Source: MGBC120314 sp051880495 (GTDB lineage: Bacteria; Bacillota; Clostridia; Lachnospirales; Lachnospiraceae). Taken from it: 49,358 nt of DNA. Below are positions 24,764-32,807 of this stretch, in pieces. The position numbers and the translations under genes are program-made. Every line of letters starts with the position of its first letter. Position 1 is the first letter of the stretch. The stretch covers positions 1-49,358 of the forward strand of contig JBJEOB010000095.1 of the NCBI GenBank assembly GCA_051880495.1, written 5' to 3'. The notes under the pieces were generated by a model, which worked only from the letters and a program-made list of their open reading frames with translations, made no database searches and was not told where the DNA came from.

Positions 24764-25081
24764 ATGGCAAGTCAAGTAATGAGAATCACATTGAAGGCTT
24801 ACGATCATCAGTTAGTTGATCAGTCAGCTAAGAAGATTATCGAGACTGTTAAGAAAACAGGATCTCAGGTGAGTGGTCCGGTACCTCTTCCAACTAAGAA
24901 GGAAGTTGTTACAATCTTAAGAGCTGTTCATAAGTATAAGGATTCAAGAGAACAGTTCGAACAGAGAACACACAAGAGATTAATCGATATCATTACTCCA
25001 TCACAGAAGACAGTTGATGCTTTATCAAGATTAGAGATGCCAGCAGGTGTGTACATCGACATCAAGATGAAGAACAAATAA
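24764..25081 (+). CDS. rpsJ: 30S ribosomal protein S10 (NusE)
   Basis: First gene of the S10 operon, 105 residues, the usual length. S10 is part of the 30S head and, as NusE, takes part in transcription antitermination. Landmarks: RITLKAYDHQLVDQSA at the N-terminus and the conserved GPVPLPTKKE loop and EMPAGVYIDIK end. SD AGGAGG is placed before ATG 24764. Unusually, its stop codon touches the first of four 48-bp hairpin repeats, separating it from rplC by about 350 bases. Confidence 0.97.
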   Translation: MASQVMRITLKAYDHQLVDQSAKKIIETVKKTGSQVSGPVPLPTKKEVVTILRAVHKYKDSREQFEQRTHKRLIDIITPSQKTVDALSRLEMPAGVYIDIKMKNK

Positions 25082-25272
25082 GTTCCAATGGAGCTCTTTG
25101 CGCAGCAAAAGAACGATTGGAACACGTAAGTTCCAATGGAGCTCTTTGCGCAGCAAAAGAACGATTGGAACACGTAAGTTCCAATGGAGCTCTTTGCACA
25201 GCAAAAGAACGATTGGAACAGGTAAGTTCCAATGGAGCTCTTTGCGCAGCAAAAGAACGATTGGAACACGTA
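25081..25272. repeat. Four tandem 48-bp hairpin repeats between rpsJ and rplC
   Basis: Units at 25081-25128, 25129-25176, 25177-25224 and 25225-25272. Units 1, 2 and 4 are identical and unit 3 differs at two bases. Each unit folds as GTTCCAAT ... TTTGC-GCA-GCAAA ... ATTGGAAC. The two changes in unit 3 fall in the GCA loop and in the linker, leaving both stems intact. Unit borders can also pair (GGAAC/GTTCC). A 62-codon frame across them is incidental to the repeat. Confidence 0.95.
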
Positions 25273-25329
25273 AGTCGAAGTGGTAATTAAGTAATTAGTC
25301 CTGAAGGGTTTAATATAGAAGCAACGTTC

Positions 25330-25428
25330 ACACATACAGTGGTGTAGGTTCCACTTATATTGACTGTTCTAGGATGATTGGAGAGATAACTCTCTAATCC
25401 GCTGTAGATTAAACAGGAGGAAGTAAAA
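25330..25428 (+). promoter_or_regulatory. Possible structured leader before rplC
   Basis: After the repeats there are two hairpins: AGTGG/CCACT near 25338-25355, and a ten-pair stem at 25376-25399 (GATTGGAGAG/CTCTCTAATC with an ATAA loop, one G/U pair). They may be a second r-protein regulatory site or processing site. The SD AGGAGG follows. No known motif is recognised. Confidence 0.4.
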
Positions 25429-26064
25429 ATGAAGAAAGCAATTTTAGCTACAAAAGTCGGAATGACTCAAATCTTCAACGAAGACGGAGTATTAACTCCG
25501 GTTACTGTATTACAGGCTGGACCTTGTGTAGTAACACAGGTTAAGACAGTAGAAAATGATGGATACAGTGCAGTTCAGGTTGGTTTTGTTGACAAGAAGG
25601 AAAAGTTAGTTAACAAGCCAATGAAGGGACATTATGACAAAGCAGGTGTTTCTTACAAGAGATTCCTTAAGGAATTCAAATTTGAAAACGCTGAAGAATA
25701 TTCTGTAAAGGATGAAATCAAGGCTGACATCTTCGCAGCAGGCGATAAGATTGATGCATCAGCAATTTCAAAGGGAAAAGGTTTCCAGGGCGCTATCAAG
25801 AGATTAGGTCAGTCAAGAGGACCTATGGCTCATGGTTCTAAGTTCCACAGACATCAGGGATCAAACGGATCAGCAACTACTCCGGGTAGAGTATTCAAGG
25901 GCAAGGGAATGCCTGGCCAGATGGGTGGTAAGAAGATTACAATCCAGAATCTTGAAGTTGTAAGAGTTGATGCTGAAAATAACTTAATCTTAGTTAAGGG
26001 CGCTGTACCGGGAGCTAAGAAATCTTTGGTAACACTTAAGGAAACAGTAAAGACTGAGAAGTAG
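25429..26064 (+). CDS. rplC: 50S ribosomal protein L3
   Basis: A 211-residue L3, one of the early assembly proteins near the peptidyl transferase centre. Landmarks: KVGMTQIFNEDG at the N-terminus, RGPMAHGSKFHRHQGS and GRVFKGKGMPGQMGGKK, the conserved central loop. The stop is followed after 28 bases by rplD, with SD GGAGG in between. A structured spacer and the 48-bp repeats lie upstream. Confidence 0.97.
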   Translation: MKKAILATKVGMTQIFNEDGVLTPVTVLQAGPCVVTQVKTVENDGYSAVQVGFVDKKEKLVNKPMKGHYDKAGVSYKRFLKEFKFENAEEYSVKDEIKADIFAAGDKIDASAISKGKGFQGAIKRLGQSRGPMAHGSKFHRHQGSNGSATTPGRVFKGKGMPGQMGGKKITIQNLEVVRVDAENNLILVKGAVPGAKKSLVTLKETVKTEK

Positions 26065-26092
26065 TTTTTATTAAGGAAGGAGGAACACACAG

Positions 26093-26713
26093 ATGGCAAA
26101 CGTATCTGTTTACAATATGGAAGGCAAAGAAGTTGGCAAAATGGAACTTAACGATGCTGTATTCGGTGTAGAAGTTAATGAACATCTTGTACACATGGCA
26201 GTAGTAAGCCAGCTTGCAAATAAGCGTCAGGGAACACAGAGCGCAAAGACACGTTCTGAAGTATCCGGCGGTGGTAGAAAACCTTGGAGACAGAAGGGAA
26301 CAGGTCATGCAAGACAGGGTTCTACAAGAGCTCCACAGTGGAAAGGTGGCGGAATTGTATTCGCACCAAAGCCAAGAGATTATTCTTTCAAGTTAAATAA
26401 AAAGGAAAAGAAGGCAGCTCTTCTTTCTGCATTAACATCAAGAGTACTTGAAAACAAGCTTGTTGTTGTTGATGAATTAAAGCTTGATGAAGTAAAGACA
26501 AAGAAGTTCGTAGAAGTTATGAACAACTTAAAGCTTAATAAAGCACTTGTTGTATTAAACGATGTTGATTCGAATGTTGTTTTATCAGCAAGAAATATTC
26601 CTACAGTTAAGACTGCTCAGACAAACGAAATTAATGTTTACGATATTTTAAAGTATGACACATTATTAGTAACAAAGGCAGCTGTAGAAACTATCGAGGA
26701 GGTGTATGCATAA
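26093..26713 (+). CDS. rplD: 50S ribosomal protein L4
   Basis: A 206-residue L4 with the extended loop that lines the exit tunnel (GGGRKPWRQKGTGHARQG and APQWKGGG). In Proteobacteria L4 also represses its own operon through the S10 leader and a similar role here is possible because the leader is structured. The stop codon overlaps the rplW start by one base (TAATG), implying coupled translation. Confidence 0.97.
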   Translation: MANVSVYNMEGKEVGKMELNDAVFGVEVNEHLVHMAVVSQLANKRQGTQSAKTRSEVSGGGRKPWRQKGTGHARQGSTRAPQWKGGGIVFAPKPRDYSFKLNKKEKKAALLSALTSRVLENKLVVVDELKLDEVKTKKFVEVMNNLKLNKALVVLNDVDSNVVLSARNIPTVKTAQTNEINVYDILKYDTLLVTKAAVETIEEVYA

Positions 26714-27012
26714 TGGCAAACATTCAGTATTATGATGTAATCCTCAAGCCGGTTATCACAGAAAAGTCTATGGCAGATATGGCAGACAAGAAGTATACAT
26801 TCTTAGTTCATACAGACGCTAATAAGACAATGATTAAGGAAGCTGTTGAGAAGATGTTCGAAGGAACAAAGGTTGCAAGTGTTAACACAATGAATTGCGA
26901 AGGCAAGACCAAGAGAAGAGGTATGACTTTTGGTAAGACTGCCAAGGCAAAGAAGGCAATTGTAAAGTTAACTGCAGACAGCAAGGATATAGAGATTTTT
27001 GAAGGTCTCTAA
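26713..27012 (+). CDS. rplW: 50S ribosomal protein L23
   Basis: A 99-residue L23, at the exit-tunnel rim where trigger factor and SRP dock. Landmarks: YDVILKPVITEKS at the N-terminus, YTFLVHTDANKTMIKEAVE, and the extended loop KTKRRGMTFGKTAKAKKAIVKL. It overlaps rplD by one base. A 97-base gap to rplB contains a CTGTGA-GAAA-TCACAG hairpin. Confidence 0.97.
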   Translation: MANIQYYDVILKPVITEKSMADMADKKYTFLVHTDANKTMIKEAVEKMFEGTKVASVNTMNCEGKTKRRGMTFGKTAKAKKAIVKLTADSKDIEIFEGL

Positions 27013-27046
27013 GATGAATAAGGCATAGAAAACAATATTATGCCGC

Positions 27047-27062
27047 CTGTGAGAAATCACAG
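27047..27062 (+). other. GAAA-tetraloop hairpin between rplW and rplB
   Basis: A perfect stem CTGTGA/TCACAG closed by a GAAA tetraloop in an otherwise unpaired 97-base spacer. No T-run follows, so it is not a terminator. It could be a processing or protein-binding site in the mRNA. Confidence 0.45.
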
Positions 27063-27109
27063 AGAAACAATAGATGAATTTCTATCAGAATGAAAGGAGT
27101 GACAAATAA

Positions 27110-27955
27110 ATGGGAATTAAGACATATAACCCATATACACCTTCTAGAAGAAATATGACTGGTTCTGATTTCTCAGAAATTACAAAGACAACTCCAGAGA
27201 AGTCTTTAGTGGTATCAATTAAGAAGAATTCCGGTCGTAACAATCAGGGTAAGATCACTGTAAGACACCGCGGAGGCGGAGCAAAGAGAAAATATAGAAT
27301 TATTGATTTTAAGAGAAATTCAAAGGACGGTATCCCGGCAAAGGTTATCGGAATTGAATATGATCCAAATAGAACAGCAAATATTGCATTAATCTGCTAT
27401 GCAGATGGTGAAAAGGCATATATCCTTGCACCACAGGGCTTAACAGATGGCATGACAGTTATGAGCGGTGCTCAGGCTGAAGTAAGAGTAGGTAACTGCT
27501 TACCACTTTCAGAGATTCCTGTAGGTACACAGATTCATAACATCGAATTAAATCCGGGTAAGGGCGGACAGTTAGTACGTTCGGCCGGTAATGCTGCTCA
27601 GCTTATGGCAAAGGAAGGCAAGTATGCAACACTTCGTTTACCATCAGGCGAAATGAGAATGGTTCCAATTTCATGCCGTGCAACAATCGGTGTAGTTGGT
27701 AACGCTGATCACAACCTTGTAAATATTGGTAAGGCCGGACGTAAACGTCACATGGGCATCAGACCTACTGTTCGTGGTTCTGTTATGAACCCTAACGATC
27801 ATCCACATGGTGGTGGTGAAGGTAAGTGTTCTGTTGGTAGACCGGGACCTGTAACACCTTGGGGTAAGCCTGCACTTGGTCTTAAGACTAGAAAGAAGAA
27901 CAAGCAGTCTAACAAGCTTATCGTAAGAAGAAGAGACGGAAAAGGCATTAAATAA
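27110..27955 (+). CDS. rplB: 50S ribosomal protein L2
   Basis: A 281-residue L2, a core protein next to the peptidyl transferase centre. Landmarks: KSLVVSIKKNSGRNNQGKITVRH-type N-terminus, GRKRHMGIRPTVRGSVMNP and HPHGGGEGK, which includes the conserved His associated with activity, and a basic C-terminal tail. SD AAAGGAG is well placed before ATG 27110. The next gene rpsS begins after 28 bases. Confidence 0.97.
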   Translation: MGIKTYNPYTPSRRNMTGSDFSEITKTTPEKSLVVSIKKNSGRNNQGKITVRHRGGGAKRKYRIIDFKRNSKDGIPAKVIGIEYDPNRTANIALICYADGEKAYILAPQGLTDGMTVMSGAQAEVRVGNCLPLSEIPVGTQIHNIELNPGKGGQLVRSAGNAAQLMAKEGKYATLRLPSGEMRMVPISCRATIGVVGNADHNLVNIGKAGRKRHMGIRPTVRGSVMNPNDHPHGGGEGKCSVGRPGPVTPWGKPALGLKTRKKNKQSNKLIVRRRDGKGIK

Positions 27956-27983
27956 TAATCGATTTTTATAAGGAGGAGAACCA

Positions 27984-28262
27984 ATGGCTCGTTCACTTAA
28001 AAAAGGACCATTTGCAGATGAGAGTCTGCTTAAGAAGGTAGATGCTATGAACGCTTCAGGCAGCAAACAGGTAATTAAGACCTGGTCAAGACGTTCTACA
28101 ATCTTCCCACAGATGGTTGGACATACAATTGCAGTTCATGATGGCAGAAGACACGTACCTGTTTATGTAACAGAAGATATGGTTGGACATAAACTTGGTG
28201 AGTTCGTTGCTACAAGAACATTTAGAGGACATGGTAAAGACGAAAAGAAATCTAAGCGTTAA
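27984..28262 (+). CDS. rpsS: 30S ribosomal protein S19
   Basis: A 92-residue S19 of the 30S head, which contacts S13 and the A-site finger. Landmarks: MARSLKKGPFADESLLKK, RRSTIFPQMVGHTIAVHDG and GHKLGEFVATRTFRGH. The length is standard. SD AGGAGG precedes the ATG. The next gene is rplV, 28 bases on. Confidence 0.97.
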   Translation: MARSLKKGPFADESLLKKVDAMNASGSKQVIKTWSRRSTIFPQMVGHTIAVHDGRRHVPVYVTEDMVGHKLGEFVATRTFRGHGKDEKKSKR

Positions 28263-28290
28263 TCGCAATATTCGAAAGGAGGTTTAATCC

Positions 28291-28677
28291 ATGGCTAAAG
28301 GACATAGATCCCAGATTAAGAGAGAAAGAAATGCCGTTAAAGATACTAGACCATCAGCTAAGTTATCTTACGCCAGAGTTTCAGTACAGAAGGCATGTTT
28401 CGTATTAGATGCTATCAGAGGCAAGGATTTAGAGACTGCATTAGGTATCGTTACTTACAGCCCTAGATATGCTTCAACATTAATAAAGAAGTTATTAGAG
28501 TCAGCTGCTGCAAACGCAGAAAACAACAATGGTATGGATCGCAGCAAGCTTTATGTAGAAGAATGCTATGCAAACCAGGCACCTACAATGAAGAGAATTA
28601 AACCAAGAGCACAGGGTAGAGCGTATAGAATCTTAAAGAGAAACAGCCACATTACTGTTGTGCTTAATGAGAGATAA
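28291..28677 (+). CDS. rplV: 50S ribosomal protein L22
   Basis: A 128-residue L22, whose hairpin lines the exit tunnel. Landmarks: ARVSVQKACFVLDAIRGKD and the tunnel loop MKRIKPRAQGRAYRILKR. No mutation known for macrolide resistance (loop deletions) is evident, although the alignment was by eye. SD AAAGGAGG precedes ATG 28291. Confidence 0.97.
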   Translation: MAKGHRSQIKRERNAVKDTRPSAKLSYARVSVQKACFVLDAIRGKDLETALGIVTYSPRYASTLIKKLLESAAANAENNNGMDRSKLYVEECYANQAPTMKRIKPRAQGRAYRILKRNSHITVVLNER

Positions 28678-28697
28678 TATTCAGGAAGGAGATTACA

Positions 28698-29354
28698 ATG
28701 GGACAGAAAGTTAATCCACATGGAATAAGAGTCGGCGTAATCAAGGATTGGGATTCAAAGTGGTATGCAGAAGCAGATTTTGCAGACAACCTTGTTGAAG
28801 ACTACAATATTAGAAAGTTCCTTAAGGAAAAATTATATTCAGCCGGTATTTCAAAAATTGAAATTGAAAGACCTACTGACAGATTAAAGGTTATTATCCA
28901 CACAGCTAAACCGGGTGTTGTTATCGGTAAGGGTGGAGCTGATATCGAAGTATTAAAGAAAGAAATTCAGAAATTCACAGACAAGAAGTTAGTTTTAGAC
29001 ATCAAGGAAGTTAAGAGACCGGATGCAGATGCTCAGCTTGTAGCTGAAAACATTGCAGCTCAGTTAGAGAACCGTGTTTCTTTCAGAAGAGCTATGAAGT
29101 CTGCTATGTCTAGAACAATGAAGACTAGAGTAAAGGGAATTAAGGCAGCTGTTTCAGGTCGTTTAGGCGGTGCTGATATGGCTCGTACAGAATTCTACAG
29201 CGAAGGAACAATTCCTCTTCAGACATTACGTGCTGACATCGATTATGGTTTTGCAGAAGCAGACACAACATATGGCAAGATGGGCATTAAGGTTTGGATC
29301 TATAAGGGTGAAGTACTTCCAACTAAGAATGTTAAGGAAGGGAGCGAGCAGTAA
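28698..29354 (+). CDS. rpsC: 30S ribosomal protein S3
   Basis: A 218-residue S3 at the mRNA entry site. The N-terminal KH domain has VVIGKGGADIE (GxxG loop); the conserved MGQKVNPHGIRVGVIKDWDS start and VSGRLGGADMARTE are present. The stop overlaps the start of rplP by one base, a common arrangement in this operon. Confidence 0.97.
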   Translation: MGQKVNPHGIRVGVIKDWDSKWYAEADFADNLVEDYNIRKFLKEKLYSAGISKIEIERPTDRLKVIIHTAKPGVVIGKGGADIEVLKKEIQKFTDKKLVLDIKEVKRPDADAQLVAENIAAQLENRVSFRRAMKSAMSRTMKTRVKGIKAAVSGRLGGADMARTEFYSEGTIPLQTLRADIDYGFAEADTTYGKMGIKVWIYKGEVLPTKNVKEGSEQ

Positions 29355-29791
29355 TGTTATTACCTAAGAGAGTTAAACATCGTAAGCAGTTCCGTGGTTC
29401 TATGGCTGGTAAGGCTACAAGAGGCAATAAGATTAACCAGGGCGAATATGGTATTATTGCAATGGAACCATGTTGGATTAAGTCAAATCAGATAGAAGCA
29501 GCCAGAATTGCCATGACACGTTACATTAAGCGTGGTGGTAAAGTTTGGATTAAGATTTTCCCAGATAAGCCAGTATCTTTAAAGCCTATCGGCGTACGTA
29601 TGGGTAAAGGTAAAGGTAGCTTGGATTGTTGGGTAGCAGTAGTTAAACCAGGACGTGTAATGTTCGAAATCGCTGGTGTTCCGGAAGAAACAGCCAGAGA
29701 AGCATTACGTCTTGCAATGCACAAGCTTCCTTGCAAATGCAAGATCGCTTCACGTGCGGAATTAGAAGGCGGTGATAACAGTGAAAATTAA
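29354..29791 (+). CDS. rplP: 50S ribosomal protein L16
   Basis: A 145-residue L16 that helps organise tRNA binding at the A site. Landmarks: MLLPKRVKHRKQFRG, KGNKINQGEYGI-like segment, and MGKGKGSLDCWVAVVKPGR, the conserved basic loop. It overlaps rpsC by one base, and its 3' end overlaps the start of rpmC by 11 bases. Confidence 0.97.
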   Translation: MLLPKRVKHRKQFRGSMAGKATRGNKINQGEYGIIAMEPCWIKSNQIEAARIAMTRYIKRGGKVWIKIFPDKPVSLKPIGVRMGKGKGSLDCWVAVVKPGRVMFEIAGVPEETAREALRLAMHKLPCKCKIASRAELEGGDNSEN

Positions 29792-29981
29792 TAAGTATGT
29801 AGAAGATTTAAAGTCAAAATCAGCTGCAGAATTAAATGAAGAATTAGTAGCTGCTAAGAAGGAACTTTTCAATTTAAGATTCCAGAACGCAACAAATCAG
29901 TTGGACAATACAAGCAGAGTTAAAGAAGTTAGAAAGAACATTGCCAGAATTCAGACAGTTTTAGCTGAAAAGGCAGAGTAA
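29781..29981 (+). CDS. rpmC: 50S ribosomal protein L29
   Basis: A 66-residue helical-hairpin protein near the exit tunnel. GTG 29781 is chosen over the frame's first GTG at 29772 because it leaves nine bases to GGCGG and gives the typical length and N-terminus (MKINKYVEDLKSKS). Landmarks: LNEELVAAKKELFNLRFQ and the KEVRKNIARIQT end. It overlaps rplP by 11 bases, so translation is coupled. Confidence 0.95.
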   Translation: MKINKYVEDLKSKSAAELNEELVAAKKELFNLRFQNATNQLDNTSRVKEVRKNIARIQTVLAEKAE

Positions 29982-30025
29982 TTTGTTTGTATCGAATGAT
30001 GTCATTCTGAGAAAGGAGAATTGTT

Positions 30026-30280
30026 GTGGAAAGAAATTTAAGAAAAACTCGTACAGGTAGAGTTGTAAGTAATAAAATGGACAAGACAATCGTTGTAGCT
30101 GTAGAAGATCATGTAAAGCATCCATTATACAACAAGATTGTTAAGAGAACATATAAGTTAAAGGCACACGACGAAAACAACGAATGTTTAGTTGGTGATG
30201 TAGTTAAAGTTATGGAAACAAGACCATTATCTAAGGATAAGAGATGGAGATTTGTTGAACTCATTAGTAGAGCAAAATAA
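30026..30280 (+). CDS. rpsQ: 30S ribosomal protein S17
   Basis: An 84-residue OB-fold protein that stabilises the 5' domain of 16S rRNA. Starts with GTG behind SD AAAGGAG. Landmarks: RKTRTGRVVSNKMDKTIVV and HPLYNKIVKRTYKLKAHD. The length is standard. Confidence 0.97.
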   Translation: MERNLRKTRTGRVVSNKMDKTIVVAVEDHVKHPLYNKIVKRTYKLKAHDENNECLVGDVVKVMETRPLSKDKRWRFVELISRAK

Positions 30281-30308
30281 TTGAAATATTACTGAAAGGA
30301 GTAGTATT

Positions 30309-30677
30309 ATGATACAACAGGAAACAAGACTTAAAGTTGCTGATAATACAGGTGCAAAGGAACTTCTCTGTATCAGAGTTATGGGTGGTTCAACAAGAAG
30401 ATATGCACAAATCGGTGATGTAATCGTAGCTTCTGTTAAAGACGCAACACCAGGTGGCGTTGTAAAGAAGGGCGATGTTGTTAAAGCTGTAGTTGTACGT
30501 ACAGTAAAAGGTGCTCGTCGTAAGGACGGTTCTTATATTAAATTTGATGAAAACGCTGCTGTAATTATTAAGGAAGACAAGAACCCTAAGGGAACACGTA
30601 TCTTCGGACCAGTAGCAAGAGAGTTAAGAGATAAGCAGTTCATGAAGATTGTTTCTCTTGCTCCTGAAGTATTATAG
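30309..30677 (+). CDS. rplN: 50S ribosomal protein L14
   Basis: A 122-residue L14, at the interface with 16S rRNA helix 14 and the binding site of silencing factor RsfS. Landmarks: MIQQETRLKVADNTGAKELLCI at the start, KKGDVVKAVVVRT and GTRIFGPVARELRDKQFMKIVSLAPEVL at the C-terminus. SD GAAAGGAG precedes the ATG. Confidence 0.97.
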   Translation: MIQQETRLKVADNTGAKELLCIRVMGGSTRRYAQIGDVIVASVKDATPGGVVKKGDVVKAVVVRTVKGARRKDGSYIKFDENAAVIIKEDKNPKGTRIFGPVARELRDKQFMKIVSLAPEVL

Positions 30678-30685
30678 GAGGTGCC

Positions 30686-31012
30686 ATGATGTCAGCTGTT
30701 AGAATTAAAAAAGATGATATGGTTAGAGTAATCGCAGGTAAAGACAAGGGCAAAGAAGGAAAGGTTCTTTCAATCAATGCTAAGAAGAATACAGCAATCG
30801 TTGAAGGTGTCAACATGGTAACAAAACATGCAAAACCTAGCATGGCAAATCAGCAGGGCGGTATTATTCATCAGGAAAGCCCGATTGATATCTCAAACAT
30901 TATGTATTTATACAAGGGTAAGCCAACAAAGATTGGTTACAAGTTTGTAGAAGGTAAAGATGGCCTTAAAAAAGTTCGTGTTGCTAAGGCAACAGGCGAA
31001 GTTATCGAGTAA
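30686..31012 (+). CDS. rplX: 50S ribosomal protein L24
   Basis: A 108-residue L24, an assembly initiator. A KOW motif is visible near the N-terminus (VRVIAGKDKGKEGKVL), along with EGVNMVTKHAKPS. Two ATG codons lie in tandem (30686 and 30689) behind AGGAGG; the first is taken. The gap to rplN is only eight bases. Confidence 0.96.
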   Translation: MMSAVRIKKDDMVRVIAGKDKGKEGKVLSINAKKNTAIVEGVNMVTKHAKPSMANQQGGIIHQESPIDISNIMYLYKGKPTKIGYKFVEGKDGLKKVRVAKATGEVIE

Positions 31013-31034
31013 TTGAGGAAGGAGGCTTAACAAA

Positions 31035-31574
31035 GTGAGTAGACTTAAAGATTTATACAAAGATGAAATCGTAGATGCGATGATTAAAAAGTTTGGTTAC
31101 AAGAATGTTATGGAAGTACCAAAGCTTGATAAAATCGTTATTAATATGGGTGTCGGCGAAGCAAAGGACAATGCAAAGATTTTAGATGTTGCAGTTAAGG
31201 AACTTGAAACAATCGCAGGCCAGAAAGCTGTTTTAACAAGAGCTAAGAACTCAGTTGCTAACTTCAAAATCAGAGAAGGTATGCCAATCGGATGTAAGGT
31301 TACATTACGTAACGAGAAGATGTATGAGTTTCTTGACCGTTTAGTTAATCTTTCATTACCACGTGTACGTGACTTCAGAGGCGTAAGCGCTGATTCATTT
31401 GATGGAAGAGGTAATTATGCACTTGGTATCAAAGAGCAGATTATCTTCCCTGAAATCGAATATGATAAGATTGACAAGGTTAGAGGTATGGATGTTATCA
31501 TCGTAACAACTGCTAAGACAGATGAAGAGGCACGTGAATTATTGAGATTATTCAATATGCCATTTAAGAAGTAA
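31035..31574 (+). CDS. rplE: 50S ribosomal protein L5
   Basis: A 179-residue protein that binds 5S rRNA in the central protuberance and contacts P-site tRNA. Starts with GTG after AAGGAGG. Landmarks: VPKLDKIVINMGVGEA, IGCKVTLRNEKMYEFLDRL and RDFRGVS, all conserved in L5. Standard length. Confidence 0.97.
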   Translation: MSRLKDLYKDEIVDAMIKKFGYKNVMEVPKLDKIVINMGVGEAKDNAKILDVAVKELETIAGQKAVLTRAKNSVANFKIREGMPIGCKVTLRNEKMYEFLDRLVNLSLPRVRDFRGVSADSFDGRGNYALGIKEQIIFPEIEYDKIDKVRGMDVIIVTTAKTDEEARELLRLFNMPFKK

Positions 31575-31592
31575 TAATAGGAGGGAAATTCA

Positions 31593-31778
31593 ATGGCTAA
31601 GACTTCAATGAAAGTAAAGCAGCAGCGTAAACCAAAGTTCTCAACAAGAGCATATACACGTTGTAGAATTTGTGGTCGTCCACATGCTTATTTAAAGAAA
31701 TACGGAATCTGCAGAATTTGCTTCCGTGAATTAGCATATAAGGGACAGATTCCAGGTGTTAAGAAAGCATCTTGGTAA
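31593..31778 (+). CDS. rpsN: 30S ribosomal protein S14, type Z (zinc-binding)
   Basis: A 61-residue S14 with four cysteines (CRICGRPH ... CRIC), the zinc-ribbon form usual in Firmicutes (RpsN1 type), as opposed to the long zinc-free form. N-terminus MAKTSMKVKQQRKPKFSTRAY. SD GGAGGG precedes ATG 31593. Confidence 0.97.
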   Translation: MAKTSMKVKQQRKPKFSTRAYTRCRICGRPHAYLKKYGICRICFRELAYKGQIPGVKKASW

Positions 31779-31812
31779 TTGTCCGGTAGATTTATAAGGA
31801 GGAAATGATAAA

Positions 31813-32208
31813 ATGACAGATCCAATTGCAGATATGCTTACAAGAATCCGTAATGCCAATACAGCTAAGCATGATACAGTTGATGTACCTGCATCTAAGA
31901 TGAAGGTTGCTATCGCTGAAATCCTTTTAAATGAAGGATACATCAAGAGCTTCGAACTTGTAGACAATGGAAACTTCAAGGACATTCGTATTGAATTAAA
32001 GTACGGTAAAGATAAAAACGAGAAGATCATCTCTGGAATCAAGAGAATTTCAAAACCAGGTCTTCGTGTATATGCCAGCAAGGATGAACTTCCAAAGGTT
32101 CTTGGTGGTTTAGGAATCGCAATTATTTCAACAAACCAGGGTGTTGTAACTGACAAGCAGGCTAGAAAGCTTAATGTTGGTGGAGAAGTACTTGCATTTG
32201 TTTGGTAA
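31813..32208 (+). CDS. rpsH: 30S ribosomal protein S8
   Basis: A 131-residue S8 that binds helix 21 of 16S rRNA and, in E. coli, regulates the spc operon. Landmarks: MTDPIADMLTRIRNAN, the C-terminal GLGIAIISTNQGVVTDKQARK and GGEVLAFVW end. SD AAGGAGG precedes the start. Confidence 0.97.
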   Translation: MTDPIADMLTRIRNANTAKHDTVDVPASKMKVAIAEILLNEGYIKSFELVDNGNFKDIRIELKYGKDKNEKIISGIKRISKPGLRVYASKDELPKVLGGLGIAIISTNQGVVTDKQARKLNVGGEVLAFVW

Positions 32209-32249
32209 TCTATAAATATATTAATTAATCCAATTAGGAGGTGCACGGC

Positions 32250-32789
32250 ATGTCACGTATAGGAAGAATGCCTATCGCTATTCCGGCTGGTGTAACAGTT
32301 GAAGTAGCAGAAAATAATAAAGTGACTGTAAAAGGACCAAAGGGAACACTTGAGAGAGTATTACCTGAGGAAATGGAAATCAAGGTTGAGGGTGCTGAAG
32401 TAGTAGTTTCAAGACCAAATGATTTAAAGAGAATGAAGTCATTACATGGCTTAACAAGAACATTAATCAATAACATGGTAGTTGGTGTTACTAACGGCTA
32501 TGAGAAGGTTCTTGAAATTAACGGTGTTGGTTATAAGGCACAGAAGAATGGAAAGACTTTAGTATTGTCACTTGGATATTCTCATCCGGTAGAAATGTTA
32601 GATCCTGAAGGAATTGAGTCATCTGTTCAGGAAAATAAGATTATCGTTAAGGGTATCGATAAAGAAAAGGTTGGCCAGTACGCTGCTGAAATCAGAGCTA
32701 AGAGAGGACCTGAACCATACAAGGGCAAGGGTATTAAGTATGCTGATGAAGTTATCAGACGTAAAGTTGGTAAGACTGGTAAGAAATAA
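32250..32789 (+). CDS. rplF: 50S ribosomal protein L6
   Basis: A 179-residue L6 near the factor-binding site. ATG 32250 is used (MSRIGRMPIAIP) since AGGAGGTG lies seven bases upstream; the frame's earlier GTG at 32241 falls in the SD itself. Landmarks: INGVGYKAQKNGK, RGPEPYKGKGIKYADE in the C-terminal domain and the ending RKVGKTGKK. Confidence 0.96.
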   Translation: MSRIGRMPIAIPAGVTVEVAENNKVTVKGPKGTLERVLPEEMEIKVEGAEVVVSRPNDLKRMKSLHGLTRTLINNMVVGVTNGYEKVLEINGVGYKAQKNGKTLVLSLGYSHPVEMLDPEGIESSVQENKIIVKGIDKEKVGQYAAEIRAKRGPEPYKGKGIKYADEVIRRKVGKTGKK

Positions 32790-32807
32790 TTAAAGGAGTG
32801 AACAAAA

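Noticed and set aside
25098..25286. Small protein with 16-residue repeats
   Set aside because: The frame is a by-product of the 48-bp hairpin array; there is no SD, and both strands are open because the unit is a multiple of three.
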